NCBI GenBank assembly: GCA_951812925.1
Contig: OX638368.1
Location: forward strand, 128,301,309-128,365,308
Direction of reading: 5' to 3'
From: Calliopum simillimum
Lineage: Eukaryota; Arthropoda; Insecta; Diptera; Lauxaniidae
Length of the DNA stretch: 64,000 nt
Shown here: in pieces, positions 36,301 through 43,620 of the stretch
Layout of the letters: each line of letters begins with the position of its first letter
Numbering within the stretch: position 1 is the stretch's first letter
The notes under the pieces: generated by a model
What the model saw: the letters and a program-made list of their open reading frames with translations, nothing else
What the model was told of the DNA's origin: nothing
The model's database searches: none
Position numbers and translations under genes: made by a program

Positions 36301-36998
36301 GACCTTAACATGAATAAACATTCTCAAAATTTTTTCCTTAGACTGTAGTGAAGCCTGCAATGTAGTCTGAGAAAAATGTTCGGGGATATTTATTCATGAC
36401 AAATTCCTATAGGTAAAAAATGGGGTGACACCTGTAAATCAGAAATTTTATCCAATATACATAGCAAAAAGCTACCGAATAGTCTCTACCCATCTACGTA
36501 TATTGATGCAAGCTGATATCCCTTTCAAACGCTAGAAAAAAGCATTCAACATCATTATTTTTAAGTGAAATACCGAACATACTCATACTTTGTTTTCGTT
36601 CTTCTATAGTTTACCACCAATGGAAGGTGCCTTTGTTCATGGCCTCTACCTGGACGGTGCTTCTTGGGACTGTCAACTTAATTCCATTGTTGCATTGCAT
36701 CCGAAGGAGTTGCTGTGTGCGATGCCTGTCATTTATATAAAATCAATAGTACAAGAAAAACAGGAGCTACAACGCATCTACGAGTGTCCTTTATATAAGA
36801 CCAGGTAAAAGCCTTTTTGTACACAGCACAAGAAAATAAAATTATAATTAAAATTTCAATATCTTCTCTCTTTATCTCTCTCTCCCTTTTTCTTATAGGT
36901 CACGAGGTAGCACTTATGTTTGGACTTTTAACCTGAAGACGCGCGAACGTCCTGCGAGATGGATACTTGGCGGTGTTGCATTGTTATTACAATCATAA
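50..36998 (+). CDS. Axonemal dynein heavy chain, outer-arm beta class (DNAH9/11/17; Dhc93AB/kl-5-like), 3' part
   Basis: Motor subunit of the ciliary/flagellar outer dynein arm; it hydrolyses ATP to slide axonemal microtubules. Exons read by eye: 50-316, 438-800, 1347-2029, 2269-2785, 2857-3413, 3835-5176, 6777-7025, 13428-13904, 13979-14343, 32356-32494, 32558-32724, 33317-34507, 34581-36173, 36610-36804, 36899-36998. They sum to 8,205 nt (2,734 codons plus stop) with all phases compatible. Domain order: AAA1 ([15 protein letters not shown]), AAA2 (GNAGTGKT), AAA3 (degenerate), AAA4 (GVGGSGKQ), stalk with microtubule-binding domain, AAA5, AAA6, C-terminal domain. The class is assigned from residue-level resemblance to vertebrate DNAH9/11/17 as I know them. 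A full beta chain is about 4,450-4,500 residues, so roughly 1,800 N-terminal residues and the promoter lie upstream of base 1. I cannot separate a Dhc93AB ortholog from a kl-5 ortholog. Confidence 0.95.
438..800 (+). CDS. Dynein exon: AAA1 C-terminal half
   Basis: Acceptor TTTGTAG, donor GTAGGT, phase 0 at both ends. Contains the conserved MNPGYAGR and LFRPCAM stretches of AAA1. Confidence 0.93.
980..1303 (-). repeat. tRNA-derived SINE, copy 1
   Basis: Minus strand shows a B-box GGTTCGAGTCC (plus 1,209-1,219) and an A-box-like TGGTGCAGAGG about 75 bases upstream of it, followed by an AT-rich tail. A similar copy lies at 10,380-10,685 and a third head at 16,410-16,532. It sits in dynein intron 2. 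Confidence 0.75.
1347..2029 (+). CDS. Dynein exon: AAA2
   Basis: Acceptor TACCAG and donor GTAAGT at 2030. Carries the AAA2 P-loop GNAGTGKT and [15 protein letters not shown], typical of the beta class. It ends with two bases of a Pro codon (phase 2). Confidence 0.93.
2269..2785 (+). CDS. Dynein exon: AAA2 to AAA3 linker
   Basis: Acceptor CTTACAG completes the Pro codon and is followed by YVSSWLETR. The donor is GTTGGG, a weak match to consensus, but it is the only placement that keeps IPLQ joined to NILVPT in frame. Confidence 0.88.
2857..3413 (+). CDS. Dynein exon: AAA3, degenerate P-loop plus low-complexity insertion
   Basis: Encodes the AAA3 large subdomain. The Walker A reads GTSGCGKG, with Gly where Thr or Ser is expected. 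The Walker B region reads YYVNDLNMP, with Asn where relatives have Asp. Between them is an in-frame Ser/Thr/Ala/Gln-rich insertion of about 60 residues (about 3,010-3,200) before the conserved NFYTTS. Acceptor TTATAG, donor GTAGGT. Confidence 0.9.
3010..3200 (+). other. Low-complexity insertion inside dynein AAA3
   Basis: About 60 codons rich in Ser, Thr, Ala and Gln interrupt AAA3 between the P-loop helix and NFYTTS, where the vertebrate beta chains have only about a dozen residues. The reading frame stays open. A cryptic intron is an alternative, but the obvious GT (3,019) and AG (3,196) pair is 178 nt long and would break the frame. Confidence 0.75.
3414..3834. other. Dynein intron 5, nothing recognised
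   Basis: 421 bases of AT-rich sequence between GTAGGT and TTTGCAG. I see no gene or repeat. Confidence 0.6.
3835..5176 (+). CDS. Dynein exon: AAA3 end and AAA4
   Basis: Starts by completing the Trp codon and continues [10 protein letters not shown]. Contains [11 protein letters not shown] of AAA3, [11 protein letters not shown], and the AAA4 P-loop GVGGSGKQ. A short Gly/Thr/Ala/Ser insertion follows the [11 protein letters not shown] region at about 4,200-4,250. Donor GTGAGT. Confidence 0.93.
5604..5879 (-). pseudogene. Copia-type pol remnant (RNase H end)
   Basis: A minus-strand frame contains [18 protein letters not shown] followed by [10 protein letters not shown] and LLTKA. This is the diagnostic end of Copia RNase H (relatives read DNQGA, HIDVRHHFIRE, LTKAL). 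The rest of the element is eroded. It lies in dynein intron 6 (5,177-6,776), whose remainder shows no gene. It is a different lineage from the intact element at 39.5-43.8 kb. Confidence 0.75.
6777..7025 (+). CDS. Dynein exon: start of stalk
   Basis: Acceptor CAACAG, donor GTATGT. Encodes [10 protein letters not shown] and [11 protein letters not shown], the conserved lead-in to the first stalk helix. Phase 0 at both ends. Confidence 0.92.
7587..8480. mobile_element. Non-autonomous TIR element, TA target duplication
   Basis: Ends CACTCAGAAAAAAA and (reversed) CACACAGAAAAAAA are flanked by TA on both sides (7,585-7,586 and 8,481-8,482). The interior near both ends is rich in AACAA/TTGTT words that pair with each other. 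894 bases, no coding capacity. The ends fit a Tc1/mariner-type MITE. Confidence 0.65.
8925..9148. repeat. Inverted-repeat element with CCCTGCGCG arms
   Basis: A left arm at 8,944-8,995 (CCCTGCGCGAAAGATCAG onward) is matched in reverse at 9,072-9,124. A direct partial copy follows at 9,176-9,300, so two insertions or a tandem duplication are present. Confidence 0.7.
9340..9745. repeat. Diverged repeat related to 58,167-58,430
   Basis: Ends GATTACGGAACAGGCCTG and shares AAAGTAATTGAAACCA and the ACGATAAAA/AACGAAAGAGTAACCG words with the 58.2-kb element. The left end is unclear. Confidence 0.5.
10380..10685 (-). repeat. tRNA-derived SINE, copy 2
   Basis: Aligns by eye with 980-1,303 over its length, including the AAATTTTACTGGAATTTC tail part. 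The B-box is mutated (plus strand GGTTTCGATCGG), so this copy is probably dead. Confidence 0.7.
11490..12250 (+). repeat. Family A dispersed repeat
   Basis: Starts near TGGCCTGGCCAAA and TACCCTACACTGCAG, contains GGTGCCACGCCCTCTTG modules, then a run of CAGCCAGC repeats, the block CGGACATGACTATATTGACT, and ends near GGGTGTAAGGCATAA. The same order occurs at 27.5-28.5, 31.2-31.5 (reversed), 44.5-44.8 and 47.9-48.6 kb. Confidence 0.75.
12276..12570. mobile_element. Truncated copy of the 45-46.4 kb foldback element
   Basis: Shares CTACAAAATTGGAGACCAAC, TTAGCGAGATATTTGC and the CACACGACTTTGCAATGG block with 45,074-46,409, and ends GTCTTATTTTCCAGGGC followed by TA. The left terminus and most of the left arm are missing. 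Confidence 0.75.
13428..13904 (+). CDS. Dynein exon: stalk coiled coil 1 and start of microtubule-binding domain
   Basis: Long charged heptad region (from DQLAIQEIQ) followed by [11 protein letters not shown], the conserved entry to the microtubule-binding domain. Acceptor GTCCAG; donor GTTGAG, which departs from consensus at +3 but keeps LQEYLK joined to DPEFNP in phase 0. Confidence 0.92.
13979..14343 (+). CDS. Dynein exon: rest of microtubule-binding domain and coiled coil 2
   Basis: Begins DPEFNP, then AAAGLCAWV of the microtubule-binding domain, then the return coiled coil and [10 protein letters not shown]. Donor GTTAGT opens the 18-kb intron. Ends in phase 2. Confidence 0.91.
16410..16532 (-). 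repeat. tRNA-derived SINE head, copy 3
   Basis: Minus strand reads an A-box-like TTGGTGTAGCGG and B-box GGATTCAAATCC (plus 16,438-16,449), with the same spacer words as copies 1 and 2 (TCTGTTTCTAT, AAGTAAAAATAAT). Confidence 0.65.
16610..17020. repeat. Two tandem copies of a roughly 200-base unit
   Basis: Each unit runs TGGAATCATTGTG ... CAATTTCAATTCAATTAA ... TTTTAATAAAAAAAA ... GGGCTGGGTTCGAAC ... ACTGCAGCCTTA. The GGTTCGAAC part resembles a tRNA B-box, so the unit may also be SINE-derived. Confidence 0.65.
17904..19698. mobile_element. PIF/Harbinger-type non-autonomous element
   Basis: Perfect 25-base terminal inverted repeats beginning GGGCCGTTTTCTCAATGT, flanked by TAA on both sides (17,901-17,903 and 19,699-19,701). 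Three-base TWA duplications are the mark of PIF/Harbinger elements. The 1,795-base interior has no transposase-like frame. Confidence 0.8.
20600..21290. repeat. Direct duplication of a 300-bp unit
   Basis: Copy 1 (about 20,600-20,885) and copy 2 (about 20,995-21,290) share GTGGGCGTGGCA/GGGGGCGTGATA, CATACCAA, TTTGCGAGAAATAGCATTT, GGGAGGTTCCACGCG and CCCACTTTCAGGTC. Related sequence also occurs at 18.6 and 20.3 kb. Confidence 0.65.
22273..22729. mobile_element. 457-bp palindromic element, TA-flanked
   Basis: Nearly all of it folds on itself: AGAGATATCGTGGACCGAAA at the left is matched by TTTCGGTCTACGATATCTCT at the right, continuing inward through ACATGTT. TA flanks both ends. Confidence 0.7.
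22843..23100. mobile_element. 258-bp palindromic element, TA-flanked
   Basis: The left arm CTCGGCTACCCCC ... TCATTCAATTCTATGAATA pairs with TATTCATAGAATTGAATGA ... GGGGTAGCCGAG. The centre is near 22,955. Outer ends are GTGGGCC and GGCCCAC with TA flanks. Confidence 0.65.
24600..25040 (+). repeat. Dispersed repeat B, + copy
   Basis: Shares ATATTAATACGCAAGACAAA, ACTATGTTAGAAA, GCACAAAGTT, TTGTTTTGTTTCGC and TCGAGTTTTGACC with a reversed copy at 52,190-52,600 and a partial copy at 50,400-50,590. Confidence 0.65.
26205..27214. mobile_element. GATATC-rich inverted-repeat element
   Basis: Bounded by CCCGATCAAAAAAA and TTTTTTTGATCGGG (perfect 14-base inverted ends). Both flanks are built of GATATC/ATATCAAAA words in both orientations, with several copies of TTTTGATATACATTTCTGATACA. 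The target duplication is unclear. Confidence 0.7.
26335..26478. repeat. Six perfect 24-bp tandem repeats
   Basis: The unit GATATC-A7-GATATC-AAAAT is repeated six times without change, inside the GATATC element. The repeated Lys-Asp-Ile-Lys reading frames over it are by-products. Confidence 0.95.
27530..28514 (+). repeat. Family A repeat, interrupted
   Basis: Starts TTTGCCTGGCCAAAA, carries CACGCCCTCTTTTCCGAGTTCG modules and GGCGTGTCC, and reaches TTATTTCCACAAACG, where the next element interrupts it. Family A sequence resumes after 29,557 as GACAGACGGACATG. Confidence 0.65.
28515..29557. mobile_element. Transib-type non-autonomous element (CACAGTG ends)
   Basis: Inverted ends CACAGTGCGAAATTT are flanked by the 5-base repeat AAACG on both sides (28,510-28,514 and 29,558-29,562). 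The inverted ends continue imperfectly through TAGCGGAACTT. A CAC-led heptamer plus a 5-base duplication is the Transib/ProtoRAG pattern. No transposase frame in 1,043 bases. Confidence 0.65.
30813..32069. mobile_element. 1.26-kb inverted-repeat element with family A insert in its loop
   Basis: Arms of about 350 bases (30,813-31,190 and 31,730-32,069) pair through GGTGTATTGC, AGGTGATAGAGGA, AACTGATTCTCTGACTTGTT and TTGGATCACCCT. Ends C(A/G)GGGTGTATTGC are flanked by TA, which fits a mariner-type end. Confidence 0.75.
31243..31490 (-). repeat. Family A repeat, minus copy
   Basis: The reverse complement gives CAGACGGACATGGCTATTAT, GACTCAGGAGGTGACGCTG and GGGCGTAGGGTATAAA. It matches 12,100-12,250 closely but in the opposite orientation. 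Confidence 0.75.
32356..32494 (+). CDS. Dynein exon: start of AAA5
   Basis: Acceptor TTCTTCTTCAG; completes a Ser codon and encodes [15 protein letters not shown], the conserved start of AAA5. Donor GTGAGT. It lies 18,012 bases after the previous exon. Confidence 0.92.
32558..32724 (+). CDS. Dynein exon: AAA5
   Basis: Encodes [17 protein letters not shown] and WPLMIDPQ, hallmark AAA5 sequence. Acceptor GTTGCAG, donor GTGAGT, ends in phase 2. Confidence 0.93.
33317..34507 (+). CDS. Dynein exon: AAA5 to AAA6
   Basis: Starts by completing Leu, then [11 protein letters not shown]. Contains [11 protein letters not shown], the helical strut region rich in Lys/Glu, and [10 protein letters not shown] before the donor GTAAGT. 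Confidence 0.94.
34581..36173 (+). CDS. Dynein exon: AAA6 and C-terminal domain
   Basis: Contains [42 protein letters not shown] and [13 protein letters not shown] LFNPQSFLT, all conserved in dynein heavy chains. Donor GTAAGT. Confidence 0.95.
36174..36609. other. Dynein intron 13
   Basis: 436 bases. The GGGATATTTATTCATGAC block and its inverted partner ATGAATAAACATTCTC resemble sequence at 49.87-50.01 kb; otherwise nothing recognised. Confidence 0.5.
36610..36804 (+). CDS. Dynein exon: C-terminal domain
   Basis: Encodes [16 protein letters not shown] and MPVIYIK, ending at YKTR. Acceptor TTCTATAG, donor GTAAAA, phase 2. Confidence 0.93.
36899..36998 (+). CDS. Dynein last coding exon
   Basis: Completes Arg, then [11 protein letters not shown] and a terminal GGVALLLQS before TAA at 36,996-36,998. 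This matches the usual C-terminus of the family, so the chain is complete at this end. Confidence 0.94.
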
Positions 36999-37080
36999 TT
37001 GAATGTTGGAAGGTTGGCATCTTTTGACAAGCAGATACTGTTGCTTACATCGCGGTACACCATTGTTAATTATATCACAA

Positions 37081-37086
37081 ATTAAA
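37081..37086 (+). terminator. Possible dynein poly(A) signal
   Basis: ATTAAA, 83 bases after the stop codon. Position and sequence fit a cleavage signal; there is no transcript support. Confidence 0.4.
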
Positions 37087-37559
37087 TATAGAATGTGTTT
37101 TCGCTGTTATTAATCAATTATACTGTATAAACAGTTGGTTTATTTATAATGGGAGGACTTACCCAAAAGAAATGCCTTGTATATGCGCTAAATATGTTTT
37201 TTGCATACTATGTACCAAATCCGATCCATATACGACAAATAGTTTCAGAGATATGATGAGTTAATTTTTGGGGAGATGTTGCACCGTCTAGCCTATGACC
37301 TAGCATTTTTCAATACTAAGTAAGAGACTGTGAAAATTTGATTAAACTTTGATCACAAGGTAATAGATAAAACAAATATATGGGGAAATCTCAGCAAGTG
37401 TGACTTTTTCGAAAAAACAAGATATTTTTCAGTCATGTGGTACCCTATTTTGGACCGCGAATTATCAATTTTATATATATTAGAAGGATTTTTCAGCCTG
37501 CGTAACTGAATTTTTTCGATCGCCTCCCCCAATATCTTCAAAAATCATTTTTCGAGGGT

Positions 37560-38190
37560 GATGCACTGAATTCAGCGAATCAGACACATCAACGGGATGC
37601 GCTTTTTCTTACATCGTAACATCCATGTTAAAGATCCTGAAAGCCCCAAACAATGCGCTAAACTGCCTTAACGGAAGCAGTTTTGCTCCAATTTCACCAT
37701 TGTTCACGTTTGTACTGGGAGGCTATTTTTTTACATATCAATTGGCCCTAGATCCAATGATCACGCAAGGCTTGAAACTGTTTAGTGCCCTCGGGTTGTT
37801 GTGCCCTTCGAAATACCATTTTTTTAGACGCAATTACGGACGCATGAAAAATCGCCATTTGAGCATCTTCTCAAGTGTGTTACCAACGAACCACAGGTGG
37901 CACACCCTTTTCCCGGGCAGATCTTTTAGTCATAACATTAAGAAATAATATTTCATGGGGAATATTGCGAAAAAAACAATCGCTGCCAGAGCAGCATGTT
38001 AGAAACCGAAAATTACCAGATTTCGGGTAAAAACCATTCACACAACTTGAGAGACCCGTATCTAGCGTTCTATCGAAGGTATATCAACGGAGTGCGGTTT
38101 TTCTTAAGTCTTGAAATCCTTGTTGAAGATCCTGAAAGTCCGAAACAATCCGCTGAACCGCCTCAAAAGTAACATTGTAGCTCAATAACG
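37560..38190. repeat. Direct repeat pair between genes
   Basis: About 37,585-37,680 and 38,085-38,190 share ATCAACGG, TTTTTCTTA, GAAGATCCTGAAAG and CAAACAAT/CGAAACAAT blocks about 500 bases apart. The rest of 37,087-39,044 shows no gene. Confidence 0.5.
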
Positions 38191-39510
38191 GAAGCGTTTT
38201 TTTTTAATTTACACTCAAAATTTGTGGATTTTGCTCGAATTTCGGCAAAAAAATTAAAAAATAAAGCTTCCAGGCGGTAGCACACGCATGTTTTCATATT
38301 AAGCATCATTCAATAAGTGTCCTAGACATATTAGAACGGATGGGAAATACAACGGGTGCTCACTCGGCGAACCGAGACCTGTTCACACCGAAAGTTACAC
38401 TTGCTGAGATTTCCCTATATACTACTTTGCGTTGTGATCAAAAACCGACTGAATCGAATGGCATAGAACATGTTTACAGCGGAAGCTCTAGCAACAACAC
38501 CAACCGTCTATTATGTGCGTTTTCGCTTAAGCTGATGCCAAGATTCCTTGTATACTTTTAGGCTTTGATTATTTTATATATTTAACTGAACAAAATATTT
38601 GATTACCCCTATTTATTTCATTCACACAAACCGATTTCTCAGTGTAGAAAATCTCGTCTAACGAGAACAAAGTCCTTACTGTATTGAGCTGAAGTACTGG
38701 CATTGAGTTCCGTTCTTACTTTGTAATGTTACTAAAAATGGAACATTCATAGGTCACATTCATATAAGTATGTATAGTCATTCAATAGGGTGGTCCATTT
38801 TTTAAGAAGTTTTGAATTTATATTCTCCACAAGGCTGCCCTTTGTGTCCAATTATGATAACTAACATCACTCCCGAATTTGAGCCGAATCGAACCATATA
38901 CCTTTAAATATGGTTCGATTCGGTTCAAGCCCATTACCTTTTATGGATGATTTATATAGGATTTGTATGAAAAAGTAAAGCAACTGAATGAAATAGTTTT
39001 TAAAGCCATCTATAATCATGCCATTTTTGTACAAACCAAGATTACACAGGCTTGCAAAAAAAAAAAGTCATGGCGTTTTGACCGGACTGTGTGTTTCCTA
39101 GGGACTTTGAGGTCCTGAATCCGAATCTCGGGTCCGTTTTTTTCCAGAACGTCTGAGAAAAATTTTTCAAGGTCTTATGGAGGTCATGTGTCGTTTAGTG
39201 ATAAATTCGCTATATTTCTGAATCTAATTTTTTATCATTGAGTTCTTAGCCCTTAAAAAGAATATCTCGGACTTAGTTTCGGAGACATAGCCATCCGAAG
39301 ATCCGGATATATCTTCTATGAAAACCGCTATAAGTTGGGAACCCCAGGATGGATTTGTAAAATATTGGCGTCATATGAAAGGAATTTTGACAACCTATAA
39401 AAATGTTTTAAGAATATTTTCAAATGGATTCATAGTTTTCGAGATATGAACTTTTTTGAAATTTTGTGAAATTTTTCAATTACAACAACAAATAAATCAA
39501 CAACACTAGC

Positions 39511-39676
39511 TCTTAGAAAAATATAAAGACAGAAGTATACAATTCGTTTGAATATTTATTAGGAAGTGAAAAAATATTTGAATAAAATTATATTTTGAAA
39601 GTACAAAATATCAATGTTAAACAGATTCAAAACAAAAGGTTCTTTGGGAACAAGTGTTATTGAAATTATCGCAACA
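39511..39676 (-). repeat. 3' LTR of the Copia-type element
   Basis: 166 bases, reading in plus orientation from TCTTAGAAAAATATAAAG to TTATCGCAACA. Matches the LTR at 43,621 apart from about four bases near positions 90-140. Confidence 0.92.
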
Positions 39677-39685
39677 CCCCTTCTC
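39677..39685 (-). other. Polypurine tract
   Basis: Minus strand GAGAAGGGG directly abutting the LTR start TGTTG, the expected plus-strand priming site of an LTR element. Confidence 0.75.
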
Positions 39686-39722
39686 AATAACATAACATTT
39701 AACAACTTAATCCAGAAAGCAT

Positions 39723-42700
39723 TCAAAATTTAATAATTTTAATTCGTGCTAAAGGCTTTGTCAATATGTAGGCCACCATGTCTTCAGTTGAACAAAACAG
39801 AAAATTAATTGCTCCGGACCGCATCATTTCTTGAGTGTAAAAGTATTTAACATCGATGTACTTGCTTCGTGGATTTATTTTGTCGCCTTCTATTATCTTT
39901 AAGCAACTTTGATTGTCCTCGTAGATAGTTGTTTTTATGTTGGTATATTCAAAATCACTTAATAACGTTTTCAGCCAAACAGCTTCTTGCGACGCTTCTG
40001 CAAGTGCAACCAGTTCAGCTTCTGTTGACGACAGTGAAACATTGGATTGCTTGCGACTGGCATAGCTTATTGTAGCGGAACCAAGCATGAAAATGTATCC
40101 ACTGGTGGATTTTCGATCCTTCATGTCACCTGCCCAATCAGCATCTGAGAATCCAGTAAGGGTCAAATCAGTTTTTGTTCCAACACATAACTGCAAGTCT
40201 TGAGTTCCTTTGAGGTACTTCAACACTCTTTTAACCTCCAACCAATCTCTCTTACTCGGATTACTAGTCTTACGTGACAAAATCGAAACTGCTACGGAAA
40301 TATCGGGTCTTGTGTTCCCAGCGAGATATAATAAGGATCCGATCGCCTTACGGTATTCATGGTTATTATCCAAAAGTTCTTCTTTCTCCGAATTCTTTAA
40401 ATAACCAGGATCTAGAGGAATTTTAGAGATATGTGCTTCATTTAAACCATATTCTATTAATAATTTATTAATGTAATCCTTTTGATTCATATAGAAAATT
40501 TCATCATCATTCCGAAGGATTTCAATGCCCAAATATAACTTAATATTACCAAGGTCAGAAATGTGAAAATGTTGTTGAATATAATCTATAATTTCTTGAA
40601 TAGATTTATCGTCTTCAGTGGCAATTATTATGTCATCGACATAAATCAGTACATATATAAAATTACCTCCATTCTTCTTAACATATAAGCATCTGTCGGC
40701 GTTTCCCCTTCTGAATCCGAAATTAATAAGAATCTCGTTTATTTTCAGATTCCAGCACCTAGCCGATTGCTTTAGGCCGTAAATACTGCGCTTCAGCTTA
40801 CATACCAGATTCTCTTGCCCCGGATTCACAAAACCTTCTGATTGCTTTAAGTAAATTTCGGTGTCTAAATCACCATTCAAAAAAGCTGTCTTGACATCGA
40901 TATGTCGCTCAATCATATTTTTAAAAGACGCAATTGCCAAAAGAGTTCTTAAAGTGGTGTGTTTGACAACGGGTGCGAATATTTGGCTGTAGATCTCACC
41001 ATATTTCTGGGAAAATCCTTTCGCTACCAAACGAGCTTTAAAGCGTAGCTTACCGTCTAGTGTTTTCTTGATCTTGTAGACCCACTTGCATCCAACAAGC
41101 TTGCGACCTTTTGGTAGTTCCACCAAGTCCCACGTGTTATTATCATACATTGATTGCAGTTCTTCTTTCATAGCTTCCATCCACTGCGCACTATTTGGAC
41201 TCGAAATGGCTTCTTTAAAAGTAGAAGGTTCATCTGAAATTGTCGTCATCATGCCATACCGTTTCGGATGAACGCCTTTCGTAGATCTCGATGAAACTCT
41301 TCGCTCAATCAGAGGAATGTTTTCTGAGTTTGAAGACGATGAATCGCTCCCAGCAGTTATTACATTATTTCTGTCGTTTTTAGAGCTAATGACAATGGGT
41401 TCATCAGGGACTTCCTCAACCTGCGAACTACATGCAACTTCTTCATTATTTACCTCAGATTCCTGCAATAAATAAACTGGAACCAAATGCTGACCAGCTT
41501 CTTTGTATGGGTTATTCACTTCGTCATTTTCAGCTGTCCTACCTTCGATGAAGTCGACATTCCTGCTCACAATAATACGATCGTTAGATGTATCAAGCAA
41601 ACGATAAGCTTTCGACTCTTCACAAAAGCCAAGCAAACGACATCTCTTGGACACAGCATCTAACTTCTGGCGTTTCTGCTTATTGATATGAGCGTATGCT
41701 ACAGTACCAAACACTCGAACATGGCTTAAATTTGGTTTCTTGCTAAAACACATCTCATATGGTGTTGAATCTGTAGAGCTTGAAGGCAGATGATTTTGCA
41801 GATAGTTGGCTGCATACACCGCTTCAGCCCAATATTTCAATTCCATTTTCTCATCAAATAGCATACATCTTGCCATTTCCATTAAACTTCGGTTTTTGCG
41901 TTCCGCTACCCCGTTCTGCTCAGGCGTGTAAGGAGCTGTCAATTGATGTGTAATGCCTTTGCTTATGAAAAAATTATCCATTTGCTTGCTGCAAAATTCA
42001 CCGCCTCGATCAGACCTAAAGGCTTTCATTCTCTTTCCAAACTTATTTTCTGTAAGTGCAACGAAATCTTTAACTTTGTCTATAACCATGCATTTCTTAT
42101 CTAGGAAATAGACAGTACAATACCGACTATAATCATCAATCAAAGTTAAAATATATTTATTGCCACTCGGAGTTGTATTTTGCATAGGACCGCAAAGATC
42201 ACTATGTATCAAGTCTAGAAACTGCGATGCACGGCTGTTTGACGACTTCGGGAATGGCTTACGAGTCATTTTACTCCTCAAACAGACTTCACATGAAATT
42301 TTACAGTTGCATTTTAAAATATTCACCCCATTTATCAAGCTTTTGTTGACTCCATTTTTGATTGCTTCTAAGTCTCGGTGACCAAACCGTCTATGCCACG
42401 TATGTATACATTCTGATTTCACTCTACATGCCTTTTGAGCTGCATGATCCTCATCCAAGACATACAAATTATTCTTGAGACTTGCAGTTGCATACACCTC
42501 ACCATTGGACTCAATTGTACAACAATTTTGATTAAACACTATCTTGAATCCTTCTGCTGTTAGCTTGCGTACAGAAAGTAAGTTTCCATCTAATTCTGGT
42601 ACAAACAAAACGTTACGTACACGTATTTTCATATTTCTGCAAACAAACCTTCCATCACCAATTCCACTTGCTTTAATCTCGGTTCCATCCGCTAGAAAAA

Positions 42701-43541
42701 TCTTGTCTCGTTGACACTCGTCCAGCTCAGTAAAGAAATTTTTGTCGCAACTCATATGACAGGTTGCTGCTGAGTCAATGAACCAATCGCACTTTTCACA
42801 ACCATTAGACACTCTAAAACACAGATTTCGTTCATCTACTGTAACAATCTTTGCACGGTTTTCATCCGTCTTCCTCTTGTTGAAACAGTTCCTTTTAATG
42901 TGCCCACGTTTACCACATGAAAAGCATTTTGGATTCCAAGTGGTCTTCTTGTGTTCCGATTTCAAAGCTACTTCTGGTTCGACAACATATTCCATTCGAC
43001 GCTTTCCTTCTTGTAAAAGCTTCTCTTTTACCATATGAAGTGTGAGATCCGCCTCTGGACGTATCTTCAAAGAAGATACCAGCATGTTGTAATCTTCTGA
43101 TAGACTCCCTAGCAAGAATGCCACGACCGTAGGTTCTTGAAAATCCTCACCTAAGTCTTGCAGGCGATCAACAATATCTAATAACTCACCTATATAAGCC
43201 TCCATAGACTGACCAACTTGCATACGTTTTGATGCTAATTGCCGCAACAAACTGACCTTGTTTGTGAGATTTGTTTTCTCGTGGTATGCCTTTAGTGCTT
43301 GCCAATATTCACTTGCATACTTCAGCTTCTTAATATGAATTTTCTGTGATTCTTCAACAGCTAAGCCTATTGTCGCACGCGCCTTTCCGTCCCTGATAAG
43401 CCATTTTGATTCTATATTGCTTGGAACCGCTTCTGTTACCAGCTCCCACAACTCACGTTCCAACAGTAAAAGCTCCATGTTGAACTTCCACGTGTGATAA
43501 TTGCTGTTGTTCAGCTTGGGAAACTGCAGTTTAAAATCCAT
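39723..43541 (-). CDS. Copia-type Gag-Pol polyprotein, intact
   Basis: 1,272 residues in one uninterrupted frame. In order: Gag-like N-terminal region (about 1-190), CCHC zinc knuckle CFSCGKRGHIKRNC (206-219), aspartic protease with DSAATC (256-261; DSGA in many relatives), pre-integrase HRRFGH motif with CEVC, integrase core with SDRGGEF and NGVAERKN, RVT_2 reverse transcriptase with KARLVAKG, DVKTAFLNGDL and catalytic YVDD, and RNase H with SDADWAGD and DNQSCLKI. This order, with integrase before reverse transcriptase, defines Ty1/Copia. Known role: reverse transcription and integration of the element's own RNA in cytoplasmic particles. No stop or frameshift, so it could be active. The start was chosen as the first Met after the leader; the typical Gag opening MDFKLQFPKLNNSNY supports it. 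Confidence 0.95.
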   Translation of the reverse strand: MDFKLQFPKLNNSNYHTWKFNMELLLLERELWELVTEAVPSNIESKWLIRDGKARATIGLAVEESQKIHIKKLKYASEYWQALKAYHEKTNLTNKVSLLRQLASKRMQVGQSMEAYIGELLDIVDRLQDLGEDFQEPTVVAFLLGSLSEDYNMLVSSLKIRPEADLTLHMVKEKLLQEGKRRMEYVVEPEVALKSEHKKTTWNPKCFSCGKRGHIKRNCFNKRKTDENRAKIVTVDERNLCFRVSNGCEKCDWFIDSAATCHMSCDKNFFTELDECQRDKIFLADGTEIKASGIGDGRFVCRNMKIRVRNVLFVPELDGNLLSVRKLTAEGFKIVFNQNCCTIESNGEVYATASLKNNLYVLDEDHAAQKACRVKSECIHTWHRRFGHRDLEAIKNGVNKSLINGVNILKCNCKISCEVCLRSKMTRKPFPKSSNSRASQFLDLIHSDLCGPMQNTTPSGNKYILTLIDDYSRYCTVYFLDKKCMVIDKVKDFVALTENKFGKRMKAFRSDRGGEFCSKQMDNFFISKGITHQLTAPYTPEQNGVAERKNRSLMEMARCMLFDEKMELKYWAEAVYAANYLQNHLPSSSTDSTPYEMCFSKKPNLSHVRVFGTVAYAHINKQKRQKLDAVSKRCRLLGFCEESKAYRLLDTSNDRIIVSRNVDFIEGRTAENDEVNNPYKEAGQHLVPVYLLQESEVNNEEVACSSQVEEVPDEPIVISSKNDRNNVITAGSDSSSSNSENIPLIERRVSSRSTKGVHPKRYGMMTTISDEPSTFKEAISSPNSAQWMEAMKEELQSMYDNNTWDLVELPKGRKLVGCKWVYKIKKTLDGKLRFKARLVAKGFSQKYGEIYSQIFAPVVKHTTLRTLLAIASFKNMIERHIDVKTAFLNGDLDTEIYLKQSEGFVNPGQENLVCKLKRSIYGLKQSARCWNLKINEILINFGFRRGNADRCLYVKKNGGNFIYVLIYVDDIIIATEDDKSIQEIIDYIQQHFHISDLGNIKLYLGIEILRNDDEIFYMNQKDYINKLLIEYGLNEAHISKIPLDPGYLKNSEKEELLDNNHEYRKAIGSLLYLAGNTRPDISVAVSILSRKTSNPSKRDWLEVKRVLKYLKGTQDLQLCVGTKTDLTLTGFSDADWAGDMKDRKSTSGYIFMLGSATISYASRKQSNVSLSSTEAELVALAEASQEAVWLKTLLSDFEYTNIKTTIYEDNQSCLKIIEGDKINPRSKYIDVKYFYTQEMMRSGAINFLFCSTEDMVAYILTKPLARIKIIKF

Positions 43542-43620
43542 TCTCCAATAAAATCAAAAATTTATCCAACGACGCGTTTTATACAATAAGTGAAAAAATT
43601 TTCAGGCGTAGATGAGGCCC

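Noticed and set aside
37087..39044. Search for a gene downstream of the dynein
   Set aside because: Only short frames (up to about 107 residues) inside direct repeats; none resembles a known protein.
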